Made by a program: the position numbers and the translations under genes. The notes under the pieces are model-generated. The model saw nothing but the letters and a program-made list of their open reading frames with translations, did not search any database and was not told the origin of the DNA. From Faecalibacterium longum CLA-AA-H243 (GTDB taxonomy: Bacteria; Bacillota; Clostridia; Oscillospirales; Ruminococcaceae): a stretch of DNA of 64,000 nt. Where the stretch lies: NCBI RefSeq assembly GCF_020687245.1, contig NZ_JAJEQG010000005.1, forward strand, positions 1 through 64,000, given 5' to 3'. Shown piece by piece: positions 15,740 through 24,547 of this stretch. Position 1 is the stretch's first letter; each line of letters opens with the position of its first letter.

Positions 15740-15768
15740 TTGATTTTTGTTTCTCAGCGGTGTATATT
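15740..15768 (+). promoter_or_regulatory. htpG promoter
   Basis: TTGATT (15740-15745) and TATATT (15763-15768) have 17-bp spacing. The -10 hexamer overlaps the CIRCE operator, as expected for HrcA repression. Confidence 0.8.
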
Positions 15769-15793
15769 AGCACTCGAAAGTTGTGAGTGCTAA
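15767..15793 (+). promoter_or_regulatory. CIRCE operator (HrcA site)
   Basis: The sequence is a perfect match to the CIRCE consensus TTAGCACTC-N9-GAGTGCTAA. It predicts heat-shock control of htpG by HrcA. Confidence 0.95.
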
Positions 15794-15916
15794 GTTTTCA
15801 CGAGTGGTTTTCCGCTCCGTGTGCCGGCACTCTCCACAGGCAGATCCTGATGCGACACGCGCCCGGGCAGTTCCGCCGCCGGGACGCTAAAATCTGATAA
15901 AAAGAGGTTTTGTATT

Positions 15917-17845
15917 ATGGCGAAAAAAGAATTTCAGGCCGAGAGCAAAAAGCTGATGGACATGATGATCAACTCCATCTACACCAACAAGGAAATTTTC
16001 CTGCGCGAGCTGATCTCCAACGCTTCGGACGCCATCGACAAGCTGTATTATAAGAGCCTGACCGACACTTCCGTCGGCATGAACAAAGGCGATTTCCGCA
16101 TCCTGCTCACCCGCGACAAGGACAGCCGCACCCTGACCATCTCCGATAACGGCATCGGCATGACCCGGGAAGAGCTGGAGCAGAACCTCGGCACCATCGC
16201 CCACTCCGGCTCCCTCGACTTCAAGAAGGACAACCAGGACGAGAACATTGACATCATCGGTCAGTTCGGTGTCGGCTTCTACTCTGCCTTCATGGTGGCC
16301 GACAAAGTGACGGTCATCTCCAAGGCTTACGGCTCCGACGAGGCCTGGCAGTGGGAGTCCAGCGGTGCTGACGGCTATGAGCTTGAGCCTGCTGAGAAGG
16401 AGACTGCCGGTACCGACATCATCCTCCACATCAAGCCCGACACGGAGACCGACAACTACGATAACTTCCTCGACGAGTACGGCATCGTGGCCATCGTCAA
16501 GAAGTACAGCGACTATGTGCGCTACCCCATCCAGATGGAACGGGAGAAGAGCCGTCAGAAGCCCGAACCCGACCCCAAGCCCGACGACTACAAGCCCGAG
16601 TGGGAGACCTACACCGAGCTGGAAACTCTGAACAGCATGGTGCCTATCTGGAAGAAGCAGAAGAGCGAAGTCACCGACGAGGAGTATGCAAACTTCTACA
16701 AGGATAAGTTCAGCGACTACGCCGACCCCGCCCGCGTCATCGTGAGCCGCACCGAGGGTACTGCAAACTATAACGCCCTGCTCTTCGTGCCCAGCCACCG
16801 CCCCTATGACTTCTACACCAAGGACTACGAAAAGGGTCTGGCTCTGTACGCATCCGGCGTCCTCATCATGGAGAAGTGTGCCGACCTGCTGCCCGACTAC
16901 TTCAGCTTCGTCAAGGGCATCGTGGACAGCCAGGATCTGAGCCTGAACATCAGCCGTGAGATGCTGCAGAAGGACAATCAGCTCAAGCTCATCCACAACG
17001 CTCTGGAAAAGAAGATCAAGAACGAGCTCCACGCCATGCTGGCCAACGACCGCGAGAAGTACGAGAGCTTCTGGAAGGAGTTTGGCCGTCAGCTGAAGTT
17101 CGGCGCATACTCCGACTACGGGATGCACGCCGAGCTGCTGCGCGACCTGCTGCTGTTCTGGTCTGCCAAGGAGCAGAAGATGGTCACTCTGCAGGAGTAC
17201 GTGGACAAGATGCCCGCCGAGCAGAAGTACATCTACTTCGCCGCCGGCGACTCCACCGACCGTCTGGCAAAGCTGCCTGCCGCTGAGCTGGTCATGGACA
17301 AGGGCTATGACGTCCTGCTCCTGACCGAGGATGTGGATGAGTTCTGCCTGCAGATCATGCGCACCTATCCCCGCAAGGATGCCGAGGGCAAGGACGGCAC
17401 CGTCGAGTTCAAGAACGTCAACAGCGGTGATCTGGGCCTTGAGACCGAGGACGAGAAGAAGGCCGCCGAAGAGGCTACCACCGCCAACAAGGCTCTGTTT
17501 GACGCCATGAAGGACGCTCTGGATGGCAAGGTCAAGGAGGTCAAAGTCTCCACCCGCCTGAAGGACCACCCCGTCTGCCTGTCCGCCGACGGCCCGCTGT
17601 CCATCGAGATGGAGAAGGTGCTGTCCAAGCAGCCCGGCAGTGAGGGCGTCAAGAGCGACAAGGTGCTGGAGCTGAACGTCAACCACCCCGTCTTCGCTGT
17701 GCTGAAAGCCGCACAGGAGGCTGGCGATACTGAGAAGCTCAAGAAGTACAGCGCTCTGCTCTACGCACAGGCACAGCTCATCGAGGGCCTGCCCGTGGAT
17801 GACCCCGCCGCTTACGCCGAGGCCGTCTGCAGCCTGATGCAGTAA
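15917..17845 (+). CDS. htpG: Chaperone HtpG (Hsp90)
   Basis: HtpG is the bacterial Hsp90, an ATP-dependent dimeric cytosolic chaperone. The 642-residue protein has the N-terminal GHKL ATPase domain with LRELISNASDAIDKL, the DNGIGM motif and GQFGVGFYSAFMV. The middle domain includes FVKGIVDSQDLSLNISREML, and a C-terminal dimerisation domain follows. It is full length. AAAGAGG precedes the ATG. It lies behind a CIRCE operator, which puts it in the HrcA regulon; in B. subtilis htpG is not HrcA-controlled. A terminator follows. Confidence 0.98.
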   Translation: MAKKEFQAESKKLMDMMINSIYTNKEIFLRELISNASDAIDKLYYKSLTDTSVGMNKGDFRILLTRDKDSRTLTISDNGIGMTREELEQNLGTIAHSGSLDFKKDNQDENIDIIGQFGVGFYSAFMVADKVTVISKAYGSDEAWQWESSGADGYELEPAEKETAGTDIILHIKPDTETDNYDNFLDEYGIVAIVKKYSDYVRYPIQMEREKSRQKPEPDPKPDDYKPEWETYTELETLNSMVPIWKKQKSEVTDEEYANFYKDKFSDYADPARVIVSRTEGTANYNALLFVPSHRPYDFYTKDYEKGLALYASGVLIMEKCADLLPDYFSFVKGIVDSQDLSLNISREMLQKDNQLKLIHNALEKKIKNELHAMLANDREKYESFWKEFGRQLKFGAYSDYGMHAELLRDLLLFWSAKEQKMVTLQEYVDKMPAEQKYIYFAAGDSTDRLAKLPAAELVMDKGYDVLLLTEDVDEFCLQIMRTYPRKDAEGKDGTVEFKNVNSGDLGLETEDEKKAAEEATTANKALFDAMKDALDGKVKEVKVSTRLKDHPVCLSADGPLSIEMEKVLSKQPGSEGVKSDKVLELNVNHPVFAVLKAAQEAGDTEKLKKYSALLYAQAQLIEGLPVDDPAAYAEAVCSLMQ

Positions 17846-17924
17846 TTTTTCCCTGTGTTCCCGGGCCGGAGGGCGCTGCTCCCTCGTCTTCCGCCTGACA
17901 TCATAATTTTCTTCCCTTAATAAG

Positions 17925-17968
17925 AAGGCCGCGCTCCGCTGGAAAAGTGGATCGCGGCCTTTTCTTTT
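17925..17968 (+). terminator. htpG terminator
   Basis: AAGGCCGCG (17925-17933) and CGCGGCCTT (17953-17961) form a perfect stem followed by TTTCTTTT. Confidence 0.9.
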
Positions 17969-18282
17969 GCACTGCCCGCCGCAGTAAGGTTTCTCCATAT
18001 CGCGGCCCGCTCCCCCGCCGGGACGCGGCAGCGGGAAGTTTTGGCGCAGTTATACAATGCTTTTCCGGTTTTGAAAAAACTTTTGTCTCAGTTGTAATTT
18101 ATCCGAGATTTTTATTTTGCATCCCCGCCGGACAGCCTCGGCGGGGATTTTTTGCAACTTTTCATTGAGATGCAACAATAACACATGGTTTTTTCCGGAC
18201 AAATCCTTTACTATAGGATTAGAAGCGGGCTGTATCGCCCACACGAAACAAAAAAGTATCTGTCTGTCAGGAGGAAGATTCC
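17969..18282 (+). other. Untranslated region before galK with a second terminator
   Basis: No gene is visible. ATCCCCGCCG and CGGCGGGGAT (18121-18148) followed by TTTTTT is a strong rightward terminator with no ORF before it. It could end a short RNA, act as a back-up htpG terminator or attenuate read-through. A weak galK promoter, TTTTTT-17-TATAGG, lies at 18189-18217. Confidence 0.5.
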
Positions 18283-19569
18283 ATGATGAAGTCCATTCCC
18301 GTATGGAAGCAGGAGCTGTCCGACGGCGTCCACGCCGCACGCCTCGCCTCCCTGTATTGCTGTGCTCCCGCCGAGACGGCCTCTGAAGCCGCCCGTTACG
18401 CCGCCGTGCTGGACGGGCTGGAAAAGACCTTCGGCTCCCACGCTGAGGCCGGCCTTTACAGCGCACCGGGCCGCACCGAGATCGGCGGCAACCACACCGA
18501 CCACCAGCATGGCCGAGTGCTGGCCGGCAGCGTGAACATCGACATGATCGCCGCCGCAGCCCCCAACGACAAGAACCAGCTCCGCGTCCAGAGCGAGGGC
18601 TATGATCTGTGCGTCATTGATTTGAATGACCTCGAGGCCCGCAAGGAAGAGGAGAACACCACCGCCTCTCTGCTGCGCGGCGAGTGCGCCGCCTTCACCC
18701 AGCGGGGCGCAAAGCTGGCCGGTCTGGACGTTTACATCTCTTCCAACGTGCCGAAGGGCAGCGGCGTCTCTTCTTCTGCCGCCTTTGAAGTGCTCATCGG
18801 CGTCATCCTGAACGACTGCTTCATGACCGAGAAGGTCTCCCCCATCGCCATCGCGCAGATCGGCCAGTGGGCTGAGAACGTCTACTTCGGCAAGCCCTGC
18901 GGCCTGATGGACCAGATGGCTTCCAGCGTGGGCAACATCATCACCATCGACTTTGCCAGCCCCGCAAAGCCCGTGGTGGAGCCGGTGGCTGTGGACTTCT
19001 CCAAGGCTGGTCTGGCCCTCTGCATCCTCGACTCCGGCGCAGACCACGCCGATCTGACCGACGAGTACGCCGCCATCCCGGCTGAGTGCCGCGCCGTGGC
19101 CGCTGTCTGCGGCGGCGAGGTGCTGCGGGATGTGCCGTTCGAGACCTTCCTTGCAAAGCTGCCCGAGTGCCGCAGGCAGTGCGGCGACCGCGCCGTCCTC
19201 CGTGCCTTCCACGTCTACGCCGACAATGACCGTGTGGCAAAGCAGGTGGCCGCACTCCACGATGGCGACTTCGGCACCTTCCTCTCCCTCGTGAACGAGT
19301 CCGGCTGCAGCAGCTGGGAGTATCTGCAGAACGTCATCCCCGCAGGCTACAAGGAGCATCAGGAAGTGGGCGTGACCATCGCTGCCGCCAAGCATCTGCT
19401 GGGCGATAAGGGCGCTGTCCGCGTCCACGGCGGCGGTTTCGCCGGCACGGTGCAGGCTTTCGTGCCTGTGGAGATGCTGGATGAGTTCAAGGCCGGTATG
19501 GAAGCCATCCTCGGCGAGGGCCGCTGCCACGTCCTGTCTATCCGCCCGGAAGGAGGCGCTGTCCTGTGA
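18283..19569 (+). CDS. galK: Galactokinase
   Basis: GalK phosphorylates galactose to galactose-1-phosphate in the Leloir pathway. This 428-residue GHMP kinase has the galactokinase signature GRTEIGGNHTDHQHG near residue 65, the ATP-binding loop PKGSGVSSSAAFE near 160, and the C-terminal GGGFAGTVQAF. GGAGG lies 8 nt before the first ATG; the next codon is also ATG. Its stop overlaps the galT start (GTGA), so translation is coupled. A second galK paralogue lies at 42010-43302. Confidence 0.95.
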   Translation: MMKSIPVWKQELSDGVHAARLASLYCCAPAETASEAARYAAVLDGLEKTFGSHAEAGLYSAPGRTEIGGNHTDHQHGRVLAGSVNIDMIAAAAPNDKNQLRVQSEGYDLCVIDLNDLEARKEEENTTASLLRGECAAFTQRGAKLAGLDVYISSNVPKGSGVSSSAAFEVLIGVILNDCFMTEKVSPIAIAQIGQWAENVYFGKPCGLMDQMASSVGNIITIDFASPAKPVVEPVAVDFSKAGLALCILDSGADHADLTDEYAAIPAECRAVAAVCGGEVLRDVPFETFLAKLPECRRQCGDRAVLRAFHVYADNDRVAKQVAALHDGDFGTFLSLVNESGCSSWEYLQNVIPAGYKEHQEVGVTIAAAKHLLGDKGAVRVHGGGFAGTVQAFVPVEMLDEFKAGMEAILGEGRCHVLSIRPEGGAVL

Positions 19570-21062
19570 TCTCCACTGCCATCCAGCAGCTCGTCAACTA
19601 CGGTCTGGACACCGGCCTCATCCTGCCTGACGACGAGATCTACATCCGCAACCAGCTGCTCATGACCATGCAGCTCGACAGCTTCACAGAGCCGGAGGGC
19701 GACGTCTGCTACGCCGACCTCGAAAGCATCCTGAAAACGCTGGTGGACGATGCCGTCGCCCGGGGCGTCTGCGACGACAGCCCCACGGCCCGCGACCTCT
19801 TCGACACCCGGCTCATGGGTGTGCTGACGCCCCGCCCCAGCATCGTCCGCGCCAACTTCGAAGAGCGGTACGAGACCGACGGCCCCCAGGCCGCCACCGA
19901 CTGGTTCTACAAGTTCAGCCAGGACACCGATTACATCCGCCGCTACCGCATCAAGCGGGACGTCAAGTGGGTGACCCGGACTTCTTATGGCGACCTCGAC
20001 ATCACCATCAACCTGTCGAAGCCCGAAAAAGACCCCAAAGCCATCGCAGCCGCAAAGCTGGCTCCTCAGAGCGCCTACCCCAAGTGCCAGCTCTGCGTGG
20101 AGAACGAGGGCTATGCCGGTCGGCTGAACCATCCCGCCCGGGAAAATCACCGCATCATCCCGCTGACCATCAACGACAGTGCGTGGAATTTCCAGTACAG
20201 CCCCTATGTCTACTACAATGAGCACTGCATCGTCTTTAACAGCCAGCACACCCCCATGAAGATCGAGCGTTCCACCTTCCGCAAGCTGCTGGATTTCGTG
20301 GCCCTCTTTCCCCACTACTTCGTGGGCAGCAACGCCGACCTGCCCATCGTGGGCGGCAGCATCCTGAGCCACGACCACTTCCAGGGCGGCCACTACGAGT
20401 TCGCCATGGCCAAAGCGCCCATCGAGAAGAAGTGGGTCTTCCCCGGCTTTGAGGACGTGGACGCCGGCATCGTCCACTGGCCCATGAGCTGCATCCGCCT
20501 CACCTGCGACGACGACGAGCGCCTTGTGGAGCTGGCCGATAAGATTTTGACCGCATGGCGGGGCTACACCGACGAGAGCTGCTTTGTCTACGCCGAGACC
20601 GACGGCGAACCCCACAACACCATCACCCCCATCGCCCGGATGCGGGACGGCAGGTTCCAGCTGGATTTGGTGCTGCGCAACAACATCACCACGCCGGAGC
20701 ATCCGCTGGGCGTCTATCACCCCCACGCAAAGCTCCACCACATCAAAAAGGAGAACATCGGCCTCATCGAGGTCATGGGTCTGGCCGTTCTGCCCAGCCG
20801 CCTGAAAGCCGAGATGACCGATGTGGAAGCCGCCCTCGTGGCCCACACCCCCGCCGCTGAGTACGGCGAGAACATCCAGAAGCACGCCGAGTGGGCGATG
20901 GACATCCTCGCCCGCCATCCGGAGCTGAACGCCGAAAATGTCCACACCATCGTGCAGGACGAGATCGGCCATGTCTTTGCCGAAGTCCTCGTAGACGCCG
21001 GCGTCTACAAGATGGACACGGCAGGCCGCGCAGGCTTTGAGCGATTCTTAGCAAGTATCTGA
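19566..21062 (+). CDS. galT: UDP-glucose--hexose-1-phosphate uridylyltransferase, class II
   Basis: GalT exchanges UMP between UDP-glucose and galactose-1-phosphate. The 498-residue length and sequence identify the Firmicutes-type class II enzyme, not the shorter E. coli type. Landmarks include KCQLCVENEGYAGRLNHPAR, GGSILSHDHFQGGHYEFAM (nucleophile histidine region) and VYHPHAKLHHIKKENIGLIE. It starts with GTG at 19566, overlapping the galK stop by 4 nt. Together with galK it forms the two-gene Leloir operon; galE is not in the window. Confidence 0.95.
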   Translation: MISTAIQQLVNYGLDTGLILPDDEIYIRNQLLMTMQLDSFTEPEGDVCYADLESILKTLVDDAVARGVCDDSPTARDLFDTRLMGVLTPRPSIVRANFEERYETDGPQAATDWFYKFSQDTDYIRRYRIKRDVKWVTRTSYGDLDITINLSKPEKDPKAIAAAKLAPQSAYPKCQLCVENEGYAGRLNHPARENHRIIPLTINDSAWNFQYSPYVYYNEHCIVFNSQHTPMKIERSTFRKLLDFVALFPHYFVGSNADLPIVGGSILSHDHFQGGHYEFAMAKAPIEKKWVFPGFEDVDAGIVHWPMSCIRLTCDDDERLVELADKILTAWRGYTDESCFVYAETDGEPHNTITPIARMRDGRFQLDLVLRNNITTPEHPLGVYHPHAKLHHIKKENIGLIEVMGLAVLPSRLKAEMTDVEAALVAHTPAAEYGENIQKHAEWAMDILARHPELNAENVHTIVQDEIGHVFAEVLVDAGVYKMDTAGRAGFERFLASI

Positions 21063-21073
21063 GCATAAAAAAT

Positions 21074-21105
21074 AATGCCTCCCCGGCGGGGAGGCATTCC
21101 TTTTT
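21074..21105. terminator. Bidirectional terminator after galT
   Basis: AATGCCTCCCC (21074-21084) pairs with GGGGAGGCATT (21088-21098), followed by a T-rich run. It lies between convergent galT and the methyltransferase gene. Confidence 0.9.
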
Positions 21106-21108
21106 CGT

Positions 21109-21936
21109 TTATTGTTTGCCCAGCTGCCAGAACGCAACGGCGCTGGCGGCAGCGACATTCAGCGAATCCACGCCGTGGGACATAGGTATCTTGACCGTGT
21201 AGTCGCAGGAAGCGATGGTGTCGGCGGCGAGGCCGTCGCCCTCGGTGCCAAGCACGATGGCAAGCTTCGGCTCTTTTGCAAGCTGCTCGTCGTCGATGCT
21301 CACCGAGCGGTCGCTGAGGGCCATCGCGGCGGTCTTGAAGCCGAGGGAGTGGAGGATGTCCATCCCCTTCTCCGGCCAGTCTGCCGGGGTCTCGCCCAGC
21401 TGCCCCCAGGGCACCTGGAACACCGTACCCATGCTGACGCGGACGGCGCGGCGGCAGAGCGGGTCGCAGCAGGAAGGGTTGATGAGGACAGCGTCCATGT
21501 TCAGCGCCGCCGCCGAGCGGAAGATGGCTCCCACATTGGTGGAGTCCACGATGCCCTCCAGCACGGCCACCCGGCGGGCGTTTTTACAGAGTTCTTCCAC
21601 CGGGCGGGGTGCCGGGCGGCGGAAGGCGCAGAGCACGCCCCGGGTCAGCTCAAAGCCGGTGAGCTCTGCCAGCATCTCCCGATCTGCCGTGTACACCGGC
21701 GCGTCGCCGCAGCGGCTCAGGATGCCCGCTGCCGGGCCGGTGATCTGCTTGCGCTCCATCAGCAGGGACACGGGCTTGTAGCCTGCGTCCAGCGCACGGT
21801 CGATGACCTTGGGGCTCTCGGCGATAAAGATGCCTTTCTCCGGCTCGAGGCGATTGCGCAGCTGGTTCTGGGTCAGCCGGGCATAAGGGTCCAGCTCCGG
21901 TGCGTGGAAATCCGTGATCTCGATGATATTGGGCAT
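21109..21936 (-). CDS. TrmH/SpoU-family RNA 2'-O-methyltransferase
   Basis: This 275-residue protein is a SPOUT-class RNA ribose methyltransferase using S-adenosylmethionine. The N-terminal part resembles the L30e-like substrate-binding domain (NQLRNRLEPEKGIFIAESPKV). The knotted catalytic domain has motif 1 VDSTNVGAIFRSAAAL, motif 2 LAIVLGTEGDGL and motif 3 IPMSHGVDSLNVAAASAVAF. The substrate (23S rRNA or tRNA) cannot be told from sequence alone. AGGAGG lies 11 nt before the ATG. It is monocistronic. Confidence 0.92.
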   Translation of the reverse strand: MPNIIEITDFHAPELDPYARLTQNQLRNRLEPEKGIFIAESPKVIDRALDAGYKPVSLLMERKQITGPAAGILSRCGDAPVYTADREMLAELTGFELTRGVLCAFRRPAPRPVEELCKNARRVAVLEGIVDSTNVGAIFRSAAALNMDAVLINPSCCDPLCRRAVRVSMGTVFQVPWGQLGETPADWPEKGMDILHSLGFKTAAMALSDRSVSIDDEQLAKEPKLAIVLGTEGDGLAADTIASCDYTVKIPMSHGVDSLNVAAASAVAFWQLGKQ

Positions 21937-22071
21937 ACAGAAAGCCCCTCCTTCTCCTGAAAAAAGCTATTTTCTGTATTCTACCACAGTCTGCGCCGCA
22001 TTGCAAAACAAAGCGCATCCTGCGATACCCGCCCGGAATCGTCATTATCTATAAAAAATATGGCGAAGTTT

Positions 22072-22100
22072 TTGACAAAACGCCGGTTTTGCGCTATAGT
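22072..22100 (+). promoter_or_regulatory. Promoter of the DUF1275 gene
   Basis: Perfect TTGACA (22072-22077) and TATAGT (22095-22100) have 17-bp spacing. Confidence 0.85.
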
Positions 22101-22140
22101 ATGGCATGGAATTATTTTCTGGATAGAAGGAGGAGCTTTT

Positions 22141-22863
22141 ATGCCATCTCTCAAACCTCACGGACAGATGTCCGAAGCTTTTATTACCGCTCTGTTTCTC
22201 TCCGTCTCAGGCGGCTTACAGGATGTTTATACTTATTTATACCGCGGCAAGGTCTTCGCCAACGCCCAGACCGGCAACATCGTGCTGATGGCCGTCAAGC
22301 TGTTTGCGGGCAAGTGGGGCGAGGCACTGCGCTACCTGATTCCCCTTTGCGCCTTTGCACTGGGCATTTTTGTGGCTGAGTTCATCCGCCTCAAGCTCAA
22401 GCGGATGCAGTGGCTCCACTGGCGTCAGCTGGTGGTGCTGTTCGAGATCCTGCTGCTCTTCGTCGTGGGCTTTTTGCCGCAGGAGCTGAATCTTCTGGCC
22501 AACTCCCTCGTCTCCTTCTCCTGCGCCATGCAGGTACAATCCTTCCGCAAGGTGAACGGCTATGCCTTCGCCAGCACCATGTGCATCGGCAATCTGCGCA
22601 GCGGCATGGATTCCCTCTGCGCATGGCTGGTGGGCGGCAACACCAAAGCCTTCGGCAAGGCGATTCACTACTTCGCCATCATCTTCCTGTTCGCGCTGGG
22701 TGCCGGCCTTGGCAGCCTTGCACTGGCCCCCATGGGCAGCCGGGCCATCTGGCTTTCCTGCCTGCTGCTCTTCATCAGCTTCTGCCTGATGTTCCTGAAA
22801 GAGGACATCGAGGAGCTGGAAGAATTTGAGCACCTGGAGCACGAGGAAGCCCTCAAAAAATAA
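22141..22863 (+). CDS. YoaK-like DUF1275 membrane protein
   Basis: This 240-residue integral membrane protein has about six hydrophobic segments and the DUF1275 pattern: SGGLQDVYTYLYRGKVFANAQTGNIVL near the start and CIGNLRSGMDSL in the middle. The function of the family is not established. The C terminus is a charged cytosolic tail (EDIEELEEFEHLEHEEALKK). The ATG at 22141 has GGAGG 7 nt upstream; the longer frame is promoter sequence. It is monocistronic with a near-consensus promoter. Confidence 0.88.
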   Translation: MPSLKPHGQMSEAFITALFLSVSGGLQDVYTYLYRGKVFANAQTGNIVLMAVKLFAGKWGEALRYLIPLCAFALGIFVAEFIRLKLKRMQWLHWRQLVVLFEILLLFVVGFLPQELNLLANSLVSFSCAMQVQSFRKVNGYAFASTMCIGNLRSGMDSLCAWLVGGNTKAFGKAIHYFAIIFLFALGAGLGSLALAPMGSRAIWLSCLLLFISFCLMFLKEDIEELEEFEHLEHEEALKK

Positions 22864-22892
22864 TTGCGCCGAAGCCTGTCGTATGCTATACT
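22864..22892 (+). promoter_or_regulatory. Promoter of the DUF1846 gene
   Basis: TTGCGC (22864-22869) and TATACT (22887-22892) have 17-bp spacing. Confidence 0.75.
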
Positions 22893-22976
22893 ATAAAGTG
22901 TTTGTGTGACCCTCCGGCCCGCCGCACCACCGACGTGCCGGAGATGAAGTTGTAGAATCAGGAAGAGGAGCATTCC

Positions 22977-24467
22977 ATGAAAAAAGGCTTTGACAACGCG
23001 AAATATCTTCAGATGCAGTCCCAGCACATCCGGGAGCGCATCGCACAGTTCGACAACAAGCTCTACCTCGAGTTTGGCGGCAAGCTGTTCGACGACTACC
23101 ACGCCTCCCGCGTGCTGCCGGGCTTTGAGCCGGACTCCAAGCTGCAGATGCTGCTGCAGCTCAAGGAGCAGGCCGAGATCGTCATCGTCATCAGCGCGCA
23201 GGACATCATCAGCAGCAAGGTGCGCGGCGACTACGGCATCACCTACGACCTCGACGTTCTCCGCCTCATCGACGCCTTCCAGGGCATGGGCCTGTTTGTG
23301 GGCAGCGTCTGCGTGACCATGTACACCGCCGCCCCCGAGGTCGAAGCCTTTGAGCACAAGCTGAACAGCGTGGGCGTGCGCACCTTCCGCCACTATAAGA
23401 TCCCCGGCTACCCCAACGATGTGGCCCGCATCGTCAGCGACGAGGGCTACGGCAAGAACGACTACATCGAGACCCAGCGTCCCCTCGTCGTCATCACGGC
23501 CCCCGGCCCCGGCAGCGGCAAGATGGCCACCTGCCTGTCCCAGCTCTACCACGAGCACAAGCGGGGCGTCAAGGCCGGTTATGCCAAGTTCGAGACCTTC
23601 CCCATCTGGAACCTGCCTCTCAAGCACCCGGTCAACCTCGCCTACGAGGCCGCTACCGCCGACCTGAACGACGTGAACATGATCGACCCCTTCCATCTGG
23701 AGGCCTACGGCGTCACCACCGTCAACTACAACCGCGACATCGAGATCTTCCCGGTGGTCAACGCGATGTTCGAGCTCATCGCGGGCAAGAGTCCCTACAA
23801 GTCCCCCACGGATATGGGTGTGAACATGGCCGGCAACTGCATCGTGGACGACGAAGCCTGCCGCGAGGCCTCCCGCAACGAGATCATCCGCCGCTATTTC
23901 AAGGCCCTCTGCGACCACAAGATCGGCAAGAACGTGGACAGTGAGATCTTCAAGCTGGAGCTGCTGCTGAATCAGGCCGGTCTGGCTGTCGGCGACCGTG
24001 CCGTGGAAAAGCAGGCTCACGCCGTGGCCGAGCGCACCGGCGGCGCACCCGCTGCCGCCATCGAGCTGCCGGACGGCACCGTCGTCACCGGCAAGAACGG
24101 TCCCCTGCTGGGCGCAGCCTCTTCTGCCCTGCTCAATGCCCTCAAGAAGCTGGCCGGCATCGACCATGAGATCGATTTGGTCTCCGCCCGCGCCATCGAG
24201 CCCATCCAGACCCTCAAGACCAACTACCTCGGCAGCCGGAATCCCCGCCTGCACACCGATGAGATCCTGATCGCGCTGTCCAGCTCTGCCGCCGAGAATG
24301 AGACGGCTGCTGTCGCTCTGCAGCAGCTCTCCAAGCTCAAGGGCTGCGACATGCACTCCACGGTCATCCTGTCCAGCGTGGATACGGACACCATCAAGCG
24401 TCTGGGGATGTACCTCACCTGCGAGCCCGCCTATGAGCAGGAAGACCGCAAGTATCACAAGAAATAA
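22977..24467 (+). CDS. DUF1846 domain-containing protein
   Basis: At 496 residues this is a typical full-length DUF1846 protein, a cytosolic family common in Firmicutes with a P-loop-like N-terminal region. Recognisable segments are KKGFDNAKYLQMQSQHIRER at the start and VVITAPGPGSGKMATCLSQLYHE near residue 170, a nucleotide-binding-like loop. The C-terminal half has KNGPLLGAASSALLNALK. The function is unknown. GGAAGAGGAG precedes the ATG. It is monocistronic, with a terminator after the stop. Confidence 0.9.
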   Translation: MKKGFDNAKYLQMQSQHIRERIAQFDNKLYLEFGGKLFDDYHASRVLPGFEPDSKLQMLLQLKEQAEIVIVISAQDIISSKVRGDYGITYDLDVLRLIDAFQGMGLFVGSVCVTMYTAAPEVEAFEHKLNSVGVRTFRHYKIPGYPNDVARIVSDEGYGKNDYIETQRPLVVITAPGPGSGKMATCLSQLYHEHKRGVKAGYAKFETFPIWNLPLKHPVNLAYEAATADLNDVNMIDPFHLEAYGVTTVNYNRDIEIFPVVNAMFELIAGKSPYKSPTDMGVNMAGNCIVDDEACREASRNEIIRRYFKALCDHKIGKNVDSEIFKLELLLNQAGLAVGDRAVEKQAHAVAERTGGAPAAAIELPDGTVVTGKNGPLLGAASSALLNALKKLAGIDHEIDLVSARAIEPIQTLKTNYLGSRNPRLHTDEILIALSSSAAENETAAVALQQLSKLKGCDMHSTVILSSVDTDTIKRLGMYLTCEPAYEQEDRKYHKK

Positions 24468-24484
24468 GCGCTCCGGCGCATAAG

Positions 24485-24530
24485 AAAAGCCGCACAGTAC
24501 AGCGAAAAACTGTACCGTGCGGCTTTTTTT
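24485..24530. terminator. Bidirectional terminator
   Basis: A stem of AAAAGCCGCAC-A-GTACAG and CTGTAC-C-GTGCGGCTTTT with one mismatch is flanked by A and T runs. It lies between convergent genes. Confidence 0.85.
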
Positions 24531-24547
24531 GTTTCTTCTGTAGTTTC

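Noticed and set aside
15887-17998. 703-codon leftward frame opposite htpG
   Set aside because: Shadow of htpG; Val/Leu/Gly-rich composition typical of antisense frames.
22668-24458. 596-codon leftward frame opposite the DUF1846 gene
   Set aside because: Antisense shadow with no recognisable domain.
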